Assembly (NCBI GenBank): GCA_039566865.1
Contig: CM076961.1
Location: forward strand, 14,903,501-14,967,500
Source: Aurelia coerulea
Taxonomy: Eukaryota; Cnidaria; Scyphozoa; Semaeostomeae; Ulmaridae
Length of the DNA: 64,000 nt
Reading direction: 5' to 3'
Shown here: one piece after another, positions 46,202 through 55,348 of the stretch
Position numbering within the stretch: the stretch's first letter is position 1
Layout of the letters: each line of letters opens with the position of its first letter
Notes under the pieces: model-generated
Databases searched by the model: none
Told to the model about the DNA's origin: nothing
The model's input: only the letters and a program-made list of their open reading frames with translations
Translations under genes and position numbers: made by a program

Positions 46202-46500
46202 TCGATGCCTTGATAGATAGACGCCGTGGCAAGACAATCATCCCAATCAAATTGATCCTGCTAAACCCACTCCTTGACCCGCTGATTTACTTCTTCAAGG
46301 GATATCTCAAAAAAAGACTGAACAACAAGAACACAGGGAGCAAAACGCCAATGAGTAACCGCAGAACACCACTTGTCGCAAGAAAAGACGTCGGCGGAGG
46401 CGGCGGTTCAAAGCCAGATCTGTTGGAGCTAGCAGTTGCTAATATCCAGAAGTCAGTGGATACTGCGGGTAAAGGTGAACAAGATTTGAAAATAGTATGA
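46202..46500 (+). pseudogene. Class-A GPCR, 3' part (TM7 and C-tail) beyond the LINE
   Basis: Continues the receptor from the TCGAT duplication: ALIDRRRGK, TM7 with NPLLDPLIYFFKGYL, then the cytoplasmic tail with a Gly run (VGGGGGSK) and LLELAVANIQKSVD. It aligns with the duplicate's residues from about 253 on. The open frame is complete to its TGA, with one short deletion (TTDL) relative to the duplicate. It has no start of its own. Confidence 0.9.
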
Positions 46501-46745
46501 TATATTGAATGACTTAAAGTAACTCGAAATGAGACATGTTTGCATGCAACTGCAGATTATGCAAGCGATATATTGATAATCTAGGCTTCCTGTAGTTGTA
46601 GCACATCCTTGTAAGTAGTTTTAACAATATCAACATGTATTTAAGTTTTGGTTGGCATTAATTAGCTTTAGCTAGACCAGAAGCCAACCTAAAATAAAGA
46701 AATTATTATTATATGTTGTTGGACGACGTAAGTGGGGACATGTGG

Positions 46746-46912
46746 AATAGACCATTTTGACATTTAGAAAAAGGATCTGGGGAGAGCAATACTTTTCTGG
46801 TAAATGGCTGCCACAGGGCTTTTCGCCAACGATAAATTGAACTGTGGCAGCCATTTACCAGAAAAATGTTGCTCCCCCCAGGCCCTTTTCTAAATGTCAA
46901 AATGGTCTATTT
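46746..46912. mobile_element. 167-bp fold-back MITE, AATAGACCATTTTGAC ends
   Basis: Nearly perfect inverted arms: AATAGACCATTTTGACATTT ... CTGGTAAATGGCTGCCAC, then an approximately 25-base loop, then the complement. Present only in duplication unit 1, so it arrived after the duplication. Confidence 0.85.
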
Positions 46913-47213
46913 AGCCCTTCCAACCCCCCCCCCCCCAGGAAGCTCCATCATATGTTCAAGTAACAAAGGAGATTTACATATCAGAGTTTGACGGGTACAG
47001 GGGGCTGGGGGCAGCACCCTTTTGAAGAATTTGCAAAACCGTTAGTCGGGCAAGAGGCCGAAGGATGTTTTACTCTTCCGAAAAGGCCCACAGAGATTTT
47101 TTAAAACAGAATAGTTCTTAGGGATTTTCTGCGGATTTTTCTTGAAAAAAAAAGCACTTTTGGCAAAGGCGTAGGAGATTGATGGTTATACAGAGTGATA
47201 CGCCGCTCGCAAG

Positions 47214-47420
47214 TAGACTTGCCCCATGGAAGTCCCTCAATCCGTCTTACTGTGCCCTTTACGGTAGTTCCTGGATCCGCCATTCCACCATTCCGTGAAG
47301 AGCTCTCTCGAGTTGACTTGACGGAATGTTGGAATGTTGGATCCAAGAAATGCTGGATCCAGGAACTACCGTAAAGGGAACAGTAAGACGGATTGAAGGG
47401 ATTGACTTGGGGCAAGTCTA
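47214..47420. mobile_element. 207-bp palindromic-end MITE, TAGACTTGCCCC ends, copy 3
   Basis: Ends TAGACTTGCCCCATGG and TTGGGGCAAGTCTA; the arms continue through AATCCGTCTTACTGTGCCCT and GGATCC. Flanks CTCGCAAG and CTCGTGAG match at six of eight. Same end design as 11018-11099 and 38303-38388, with a longer interior. Confidence 0.75.
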
Positions 47421-47763
47421 CTCGTGAGAGACAGCCACACAGAGGCAGTAAATATTGCACAATAAAAAGTCGAAAAAAGCAAGAGACAGTAAATATTTTG
47501 GTAAAAATTGACTTTTTATCGGTCAACCCCACAGATTTTATCTTCTCGTAGTTAGATGCTTGAGTCATAAAATGTTCAGATGTTTGAAAGCCTTTCCTCT
47601 CAAATCAGGTACCAGTTTCCTATAAACTGACAATAACTTTGTAGCTACCATATCAACTTAGATATGATAATTCAATTTGTTAAAATCTCTTGTATTCTCC
47701 TCAAATGACAAGTGATTTTTAAAAATGCTTTACCTCAAAATCCATCAAAGCAAGCCTACACAC

Positions 47764-47775
47764 GGGGGGGGGGGG
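47764..47775 (+). repeat. G-run with GGGTATAC repeats downstream
   Basis: A G12-13 run followed by GCAAGGGTATACTTTTGTGC and GCAAGGGTATACTTTTTTGC, similar to the internal repeat at 17214-17297. A fragment of the G-run MITE family. Confidence 0.6.
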
Positions 47776-49059
47776 GGTTCTTCCATAGTAAAGGTAACTA
47801 GGGATGTGTCGCGAGCAAGGGTATACTTTTGTGCGGACTTCTAGCCAAGCAAGGGTATACTTTTTTGCAATTTTGGCCTACAACGGTCTAGCCAAGGGTA
47901 TCATTTTGACAATTTGGCTATGACCAGGACCACTAGGACCAGGACCCATATCAACCAGATCTTTGTTGGGAATCCCGGAATCCCTGTCCAAAATAGCATT
48001 TTCAAAAATGATTGCTGGGTGAATGGGATCATAATGGAGAAAAGTTGTGAAAAGCTTTTATTCTATTGGTGGCACTCGAAAAAGGCTTCAACAGTTTTTG
48101 AAAACTAAATCAGGAATTTGGAAATTGAAAATGCTGATCATACTGATGAAGATTGCTAATGGAGATTGGAATCCTTTGGCTCAGGATCCCATTACTTTGA
48201 GAGAAGTTACAATTTCAGAAATTTGGTGGGAAAACCCGCATGCTCGTTATTACAAACATACAAGTCGGTTAGCAATTTCAATAAGTACATTATTTGCCAG
48301 TAGTTTTATGTTCAGTGATTCGAACGGTAACTTTATTTGTTCACTTCATGAGTCAAAGTCTTTTTCTTTCCATTGTTATAACTTACTTGCATGCGTGAGA
48401 GCCTCGGCTTGAAACTGAGATTCGGAAACTGACTAAGGATACAGTGCTAGGTGTAACGCCAAACTATTGTATTAAGGCACTAGTCATTTTCCTGTTATTG
48501 TGAATTCTGATTGGCTAGAAAGTTTTATGAGTTCCCCATTGGTTAGATACGATGACTTGTAAGAACTGAATTAGTATTGAGTTGACTATGTTACATGAGA
48601 CATGATGTCTGTTAGAATGCTGGAAGTAGAATGCTGTTAGAACATGATGTACGAAAAACCATCCGAAACTTCTGCGCCACCATTTTTATCAAAGTGATTC
48701 TGTGAGTTCGAATTTTAATTTAGAACTAGCGAGGAGAGTGTGATATTCTCCACAATACCATAACCTACTATGACCACCATCACATCATCATCTGAATCAT
48801 CTTATTTCTTTTTTCTGAGCTATTTCTACTATCTCAAATGTCAAAATTTTAGCGCAAGATCCCAACAAGCCAAACGAGATGTAATCCATGGTCAAGGTCA
48901 CAAAGGTAGAGCAGTTGTTCGTTGAGAAAAAAATTCTTTCATGAAAATAAATTCCTTCACACTACAAACGCACTTTACAAATAAACAAATGTTGCCAAGA
49001 GCATTGTTGATGCAAACAATATCAAGACCAAGGTGGATTTTGTAACCATGTGTTGACAC
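47776..49059. other. No gene recognised
   Basis: Lies between duplication units 1 and 2. A 120-codon open frame at 48047-48412 has no recognisable motif. Confidence 0.45.
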
Positions 49060-49068
49060 TATCGAGTG

Positions 49069-49554
49069 GGCATTTAGTAAAAACCGGACCCTAAGACCAT
49101 ACGACCCTTGAGACCCCTAGGACCTTTAAGTACTAAAAATGAAAAGGACCCTTAACACCAGAGCGTCATCATGATCAGGAAGTTGTGTATCATTAACTTC
49201 CCCTCTTCCATCCCATGAACTTCCACTCTTTCAAACCAATGCCAGGAATCATGCAGAGAGTTTATACCATGAAGAAGAACTATTTTGAATATCTCCTATT
49301 GTGCTATTTTGAAAAACTTTCTACGTGATTAACAGCGTCCTGGCGTTGGTTTGAATGAGCGAAAGCTCGTAGGATGGAAGAAGGGAAGCTCATACGATAC
49401 GTAGCCTCTTGTTTGACAGCTTGATGGCATTGGTCTATTGTTTGTCTGTGGTGATGTCCCTCTGGTGTCAAGGGTCCTTTTCATTTTTAGTACTTAAAGG
49501 TCCTAGGGGTCTCAGGGGTCCTAGGGTCTTAAGGTCCGGTTTTTACAACATGCC
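49069..49554. mobile_element. 486-bp fold-back MITE with exact 9-bp TSD
   Basis: Ends GGCATTTAGTAAAAACCGGA and the inverse of TCCGGTTTTTACAACATGCC. The arms mirror GTACTAAAAATGAAAAGGAC and CTTCCATCC and reach a loop near 49260-49330. Exact direct repeats TATCGAGTG at 49060-49068 and 49555-49563. Mutator-like by duplication length; the end sequence differs from the other 9-bp families. Confidence 0.87.
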
Positions 49555-50196
49555 TATCGAGTGCTGCGTCCTAGTATTGATTCCGAAAAGAAAATATCTT
49601 ACAGAAGTCTTAAATTTTCAATACCTACCCTACTGATGTTATGTGTGGAGAACAGACACAGGTAAATAGAAGTGGTTTAAATAACATGTCTAAACATAAA
49701 ACACCCCTTGTTTTTAAGCTATGCAATGACACTACATGGTGCAAGTGCAAAACAACCAAATACATACTGGGCCTCGAAAATGCAGGAAAGGAAAGAGAAA
49801 AATAAAAAGGAGAAGGCACTACTTCAGGTCTTTCGTCTTTCTTTCCTTATTTATTTTTCAAAGTCTTCTAGTTTTCATTTGGCTGGCCCTGGTACCCAAG
49901 GTACCAATTACATTAGAGTACATACATTGCATTTGGCAATCTTCAATGTACCGACCAAATAGAAAATTTAAACTCTTTTTTCACCTCAGTCATTCATACC
50001 TAGAGTGCGACATCCACTGTCATGTGTTTTCTATGACCATTTCCATACAGCGATGCATGGGGATAATCGGATTCCTCCAAGATCTGGTCATCATCGGTCC
50101 TAGGGTCCTAGTCCTAGTAGGTCAGGGTCTGGCTAATAGACCATGCTCTCATGGCCTCCTAAGGGTAATATTCTGTACTTCCGAACGCCTCCAGTG

Positions 50197-50204
50197 TGAC
50201 GTCA
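50197..50204 (+). promoter_or_regulatory. Perfect CRE palindrome TGACGTCA upstream of the intact receptor
   Basis: Lies 421 bp upstream of the receptor ATG, within a 42-bp segment (about 50173-50214) that is absent from the corresponding position in unit 1 (near 39610). CREs bind CREB/ATF factors. Function is inferred from the motif alone. Confidence 0.4.
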
Positions 50205-50625
50205 AACTTCAAAGATCAACGCAAACCAGAGTGCAAATGTCAACAAGCTGGCCTAAATCATTGCTGAGTACAAATAAAGCTGTTCGACTGCTTCAAACAA
50301 GCAGAAACAAATATTGCTGTCGTGTTTGTTTGGTTTTGTACATTTAATTGAGCTTTGGAATCGTAAAGAACAACTTCTTGAACATTTTACATGTTCCTGC
50401 ATCTTTTAGCATCAGTCTGCATGCCGGCTGGCACTTTGGCATAGCAAAATCATCAAAAGTAGGAGGAAACACACGAATGGATGCCAAGAAACAAGACCAC
50501 TTAAGCTTCAAAAGTGACTAGTACTCAAGACCCATCTGTTTAAACTTCACTACATATACGACGAAAACATTAGGCCATAACCGTGGACGCACAGTGAATA
50601 TCTCAAGAACAAACCTCACGTCAAA

Positions 50626-51678
50626 ATGCTGAACACCACACTATCTTTGCTAAATTACACTTCAATCCAACCTAAAGGCGTACCCCAAAGGCCAAGAGGA
50701 AGACTTTTGCCCTTTAACCCAGTCAATGCAGCGATATGTATTCTTGCTATCATTCTAAACCTTGCTGAAATGGTCATAATTTGCCGCCTGAAGAAGAGAA
50801 AAGCGTTTGAACGGATTCTGCTGAGCCTGTGTGTTGCGGACATATCCGTTGAAGTATGGTACCTCATAGCCAAATCGTATGAATTTGTAAACAAAAAGGC
50901 TATCTTTGGAAAAGACAAACACCTTATTGGCTACCCAATTGAAATGTTTTCCATCATGTCCTCAATAACTAATATCATAATCCTTGGAATTGACCGCGCG
51001 GTAGCAGTGAAATATCCGCTGAAACATGGGGTATGGATGACAAATCGAAGAGTTCATGGGCTCATTGCAAGCGCCTGGATTGGAAGCATAGCATTGTCAG
51101 TTTTATGTGGAGTTACTAGATTCGCCAATCCGCATGATAAATCTCAAGCTGCAAAGGAAATTCCCATCTATGTTTCTGTTGCGATCATTTTTACAAGCAT
51201 GGTGATCATAACTGCTATTTATACGTTCATCATCAGAGTTGTCAGGAAAAGAAATAAGCTAATGAAAGACATGAAGATTGCAAGTGTACCAGGTGAAACG
51301 AAGCGTGAAGAGACAGCCGTAATAATCACGTGCGTGTTAGTCGTCGGAGCGTTCATCACTTGCACGCTTCCGTTCTGCATCGGTGCCTTGATAGATAGAC
51401 GCCGCGGCAAGCCAATCCTCCCAATCAAATTGATCCTGGTAAACCCACTCCTTGACCCGCTGATTTACTTCTTCAAGGGATATCTCAAAAAAAGACTGAA
51501 CAACAAGAACACAGGAAGCAAAACACCAACGACAGACTTGAGTAACCGCAGCACACCACTGGTCGTAAGAAAAGACCTCGGCGGCGGCGGCGGTTCAAAG
51601 ACAAATCTGTTGGAGTTAGCAGTTGCAAATATCCAGAAGTCAGTGGATACTGCGGGTAAAGGTGAAAAAAAGATTTGA
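50626..51678 (+). CDS. Intact intronless class-A (rhodopsin-like) GPCR
   Basis: 350 codons with seven hydrophobic segments: TM1 about 32-55 (AIILNL, Asn 1.50), TM2 61-82 (CVADI, Asp72), TM3 101-125 ending GIDRAVAVKYP (Asp123-Arg124), TM4 143-162 (Trp151), TM5 179-205, TM6 231-254 (Pro249, but no Trp in the CWxP position), TM7 265-285 with DPLIY (277-281) in place of NPxxY. Two N-glycosylation sites precede TM1 (NTT, NYT). I find no Cys at the top of TM3 or in the second extracellular loop, so the usual disulfide is absent. The tail has a Gly run. Single exon, ATG in AAAATGC context. Ligand unknown. It is on the opposite strand within the WD40 intron. Confidence 0.92.
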   Translation: MLNTTLSLLNYTSIQPKGVPQRPRGRLLPFNPVNAAICILAIILNLAEMVIICRLKKRKAFERILLSLCVADISVEVWYLIAKSYEFVNKKAIFGKDKHLIGYPIEMFSIMSSITNIIILGIDRAVAVKYPLKHGVWMTNRRVHGLIASAWIGSIALSVLCGVTRFANPHDKSQAAKEIPIYVSVAIIFTSMVIITAIYTFIIRVVRKRNKLMKDMKIASVPGETKREETAVIITCVLVVGAFITCTLPFCIGALIDRRRGKPILPIKLILVNPLLDPLIYFFKGYLKKRLNNKNTGSKTPTTDLSNRSTPLVVRKDLGGGGGSKTNLLELAVANIQKSVDTAGKGEKKI

Positions 51679-52642
51679 AAACAGTATGATATGTTGAATG
51701 ACTTAAATTAACTAAAAATGAGATATGTGCCTAGTATAACCCTGTCCAGACTTGGCTCATTCAGCCCCCCCCCCAACATACTTGACAGAGCACTGCTCCA
51801 AACTAAACTGGTACAATGAACCAGGAAATAGCTTTTTGACTTTTATTTTCCATCCTTGTGAAGTGTGATTTTGTGTGAAATATTGAGAAAAAAATTGATT
51901 GGGGTGGGGGGTGGCTGTTTTTTTCACGGTGGTTGGGGTCAACTTTTAGGTAAGCTGCTTACCAATGTAATTCCAGCTCACCCTATAAATATTTTGATAG
52001 TATCCTTCTTACTTTGTGTACTTGTAATTAGTAAGGTCTCTTCAATTTTTTCCATGAACAATAGATCAATTATGTGTCACGTGACTTCGTCTATGACGTC
52101 ATCTTTAAGAAAATGGCAAAATTAGTTAGTGGCCTTTTGCAAGAATATTTATTCGAGGGCAAAAGTTTTACAGCAGCAATAAATCGATTAAAGCAGACCA
52201 ATAGGGTTGTTTTCACCTAATTTCTGTAATTTCGTTGGTATTTTGTGCACCATTATTGGTCCCAAACACATAGTACTAATAACAATCAGTTTCCATGCAT
52301 ATCTTGAGAATCTGTTTTATAGTGAGAATTTTTTGACTTGAGAGTTTTTTGTTTGTCAAGATATTCTCAAAATGACACCACTATCCTAAACCCCTTATTT
52401 ACCCCTTCCTCCTTCTCTCCAACCTCTTTTGCTTCCTACTGGGATAAAATGCTGATGTCAGCATCTTTGCAATAATCAAAACATTCAATGTAGTTTTCAT
52501 TGTAGTGTACAGAGAAATTCTCCATTATGGCTGCATATGTCATTTTTCAGAAAACTGAAAAACAATATTTTTAATCTCTCTGTCCACCATGTTGGATGTA
52601 CCAAAATCAAATTTTCCACTTTATAAGTAGATCTTCACCTTC
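51679..52642. other. 3' flank of the intact receptor; no gene
   Basis: The first 60 bases after the stop match the flank of unit 1; beyond that the units differ. No clear AATAAA close to the stop. Confidence 0.45.
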
Positions 52643-52809
52643 TAAAGGAGAATTTCCAGTCAGTGGAATTTTCCAAACGGACGGAAATTCTTTTGTTTAC
52701 AAGGGAAAATGTTGCTCTGCAATTGAATAGAAATTTAGGGTTGAATGACTTTTTATTGTGTAAAATTCCGCCCGCGCCGAAAATTCCACTACCTGGAAAC
52801 TGGCCTTAA
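52643..52809. mobile_element. 167-bp MITE with TTCCAG(G)TAGTGGAATTTTC ends
   Basis: Left AATTTCCAGTCAGTGGAATT and right AAAATTCCACTACCTGGAAA are inverted. The outer bases TTAAGGCC/GGCCTTAA are preserved better on the right. A related single end is at 31118. Confidence 0.65.
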
Positions 52810-53721
52810 CCATGCTTTGATTGACATAATTTGGTTTCATGAATCAATCTTAGAGAATTATGAAGATTAAAAAAGGGTGATTTTATCAGTTATTCCTGCA
52901 CCCGTGCCAGTTGGTCTTGAATAATTATAACGTCATAGCTATTTTTAGAATCATTTTTGTGAAAAATGATAGATCATAAGCACTGGATAGGGGTTAACCC
53001 TTCCAATCCCCCACCCCCCCCCAGGAAGCTCCATCATATGTTCAAGTAACCAAGAATATTAACATATCAGAGTTATTATATGGGTACAGGGGCTGGGGGC
53101 AGCACCCCCTCCCCCGATGTTTGAAACATTTGCAAAACCGTTAGTTGGGAGCCCCACAAAGACAGTAGATCTAGTAAAAAATATGGAAAAAAAAGTAAAA
53201 TATAAAAGCAAGAGACAGTAAATATTTTGGTAAACAATAGACTTTTTATCGGTCAACCGCACAGATTTGATCTTCTCGTAGACATATGCTTGAGTCATAA
53301 AAAATGTTCAGATGTTTGAAAGCCTCTGAAAGCCTTGGCTATCAAATCATGTACCCGTTTCCTAGGGTGTAAACTGACAATAACTTTGTAGCTAACCATA
53401 GCAACTATGAGCTAGTAATTCAATTTGTTAAAATCTCTTGTATTGTTCTCAATTGAGAAGCGATTTTTTGAAAATGCTTTATCTCAAAATCCGTCAAAGC
53501 AGGCCTACATTCTTGATCAAATCAGATTGGTATTCAAACTCGGCAATATGCAAAGTGCGGACCACAGGAATTTGTCTTCCGAAATGCACTTCTAGGAAGT
53601 GAACGAAAACACGCCTCCCTGGAAGAACAGCGTCCAGACCAATTTATCTGTGCATATATTCTTAAATTTATTCACTATGTATATAATTATGTAGTTTAGA
53701 TAGTTTAGAACCATTCGAAAT

Positions 53722-53762
53722 CACACTCTGATGAGGACACAAGTCCGAAAGACCTCAGTGTG
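53722..53762 (+). ncRNA. Hammerhead ribozyme (type I, minimal stem III)
   Basis: All core parts are canonical: stem I CACACT pairs perfectly with AGTGTG; CTGATGA core at 53728-53734; stem II GGAC/GTCC closed by an ACAA loop with a G-C base pair at its foot; GAAA at 53747-53750; a two-base-pair stem III; and the cleavage triplet CTC, so cleavage falls between 53756 and 53757. Minimal stem III hammerheads are typical of Penelope-like elements and retrozymes, so this marks a retroelement terminal repeat. No recognisable protein fragment lies beside it. Confidence 0.8.
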
Positions 53763-54863
53763 TTAAAACATATCTTGGTATTTTTTGTCGTCAAACCTCT
53801 CTACAACAAGTATAATCATGTATTTATTTTGGTAGTTTAAATCGCCGAAGGGATTACGTGTATAAAGAATTGATATAATATTAATAATAATAAATTTTTC
53901 TTCAACAAGAAGCAAAATGGGTTTTTTTTTACGAACAAAACAGAAAAATTTTGTTGTTCTTGAGTCCTTATCTGGAGTTCAAGCTTCATACTGTTGGAAT
54001 TGGTTAAAGAAAGCTCAATTTCTATGTATTTTGAGCAGCAGGTTTAACAATCTTAAAACTATTTTGGCTCTTTTGTGACCTTTGCAGGTATTCTGTCTTC
54101 AGGAAATTATTGACAGAAAATGTAGTAAATCAATACGCGCAGATACAGAAATGAAATGCAAACTAGATTCATGTTTGAATTTTTATTAAATAATGTTTCC
54201 TTGTACTAAAATAACGGCTCAAATCGGAAAACTTTTTTGGGACACCCTGTATTTGACATATTCTGTCGAAGTACATTTATCAATATTTTTAACAGGTGGC
54301 CTTAATTAGCACCATTTTGCTATAGTTTGTAGCCAATTTTAAATGAATGAATAAATGAATAAAAAATAAATAGATCATAATATCTTATCATATCAAGGAC
54401 ATGGATTTTGTCACTGGTCAAGGTCACTAGTCAAGGGTCAGTTTCAGGGCCAAGTTCAAAGAACAAAGTTCAAGGGTCAAACAAGGCAAGTTTGCTGTTT
54501 TTATTCTTATTGTATTTCCTGAGCCTGAAATCTCACGAGAGTTCTTCTTATATGTCATAAGCTGCTAACATTTTTGTAGCACTTTTAAAGAAAGTACAAA
54601 GACCAGCAGCCTTTGCCATCGTTTGTTTTTGTTTCTATGAATTTCGTACAGTCAGTTATGCTGGAAACTGTGCAGAGCAAGTCGCAGACTTCAAGCAAAG
54701 CATGCTGGCCTTTGTACTCCCTTTAACTGAAGGGAAGGGATAACGTTGTTAATAAATCATAAAATAGCGATTCTTTTATCTAAACCTTGTCCTTGGAGCC
54801 CAGTCCACTGAGTCGAAAATGACGTCAGAAAACCAGACTTTAAATTCGGATGGAAATTTGTTT
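53763..54863. other. No gene; solitary TGGGACACCCTGTA end
   Basis: TTTTTTGGGACACCCTGTA at about 54235-54253 is a right end of the TA-flanked fold-back group without a matching left end nearby. Runs of CAAGGTCA/AAGGGTCA (54414-54480) form a loose short repeat. Confidence 0.5.
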
Positions 54864-54872
54864 GATAACAGC

Positions 54873-55339
54873 AAGGGTGTTAGGACACAGATTTTTTCAT
54901 TACATATCTATTTACCTTGTTTTGATCCTTGTCTTGTTTTCTTGTCTTTTTTTCTTCTCTGTTTCATCTTCAACTTATGTGTGCAACTGAATATGGGTTT
55001 GGGCCAAAACGCCTTTAGTTATTGAATATATCCCCCTTGTATTCCTGTGTCTTAGTGCGCCTTCGCAGCAGAAAGGTTTCAAACCGCAAAGCCAGAATAG
55101 AAAGCTTTTCCTACAGCTTTGCGGTTTGAAACCTTTCTTCTGCGAAGGCGTACTTAGACACAGGAATACAAGGAGGGAGATATATTCAAATAGCTTGAGG
55201 CGTTTGGGCCTAAACCCATGTTCAGTTGCACACATCAGTTGAAGACGAAACAGACAAGAAAACAAGACAAGAAAAGAAGACAAGGATCAAAACAAGGTAA
55301 ATAAATATGTAATGAAAACATCCGTGTCCTAACACCCTT
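54873..55339. mobile_element. 467-bp fold-back MITE with ~225-bp arms
   Basis: Arms mirror almost completely, from AAGGGTGTTAGGACACAGAT through GGTTTCAAACCGCAAAGC at the loop. Direct repeats GATAACAGC (54864-54872) and GATAACAGT (55340-55348) match at eight of nine. Young by arm identity. Confidence 0.87.
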
Positions 55340-55348
55340 GATAACAGT

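Larger units (their letters stand above)
39376..47770 (+). repeat. Receptor segmental duplication, unit 1 (interrupted by LINE and MITEs)
   Basis: The upstream flank (CTTCAATGTACCGAACAAAT, CCTAGAGTGCGACATCC, TCCTAGGGTCCTAGTCCTAG), the receptor, and downstream blocks (AGGAAGCTCCATCATATGTT; GCAAGAGACAGTAAATATTT; the block ending near 47760) all recur in order at 49938-53515. Unit 1 has gained a 5.4-kb LINE, a 167-bp MITE and a 207-bp MITE, and lacks a 42-bp segment upstream of the receptor. Confidence 0.85.
49938..53515 (+). repeat. Receptor segmental duplication, unit 2 (intact receptor)
   Basis: Carries the same ordered blocks as 39376-47770 around an intact receptor. Unit 2 has its own insertions at about 51740-52990, including the MITE at 52643-52809. 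Confidence 0.85.

Noticed and set aside
46200..46250. Upstream extension of LINE ORF1 into host receptor sequence
   Set aside because: The extra 17 codons come from the antisense of the receptor's third extracellular loop; the true ATG is at 46199.
50026..50347. Open frame in the upstream flank of the intact receptor
   Set aside because: It is matched in the other duplication unit but broken there by an indel, with no recognisable domain; better explained as non-coding flank.
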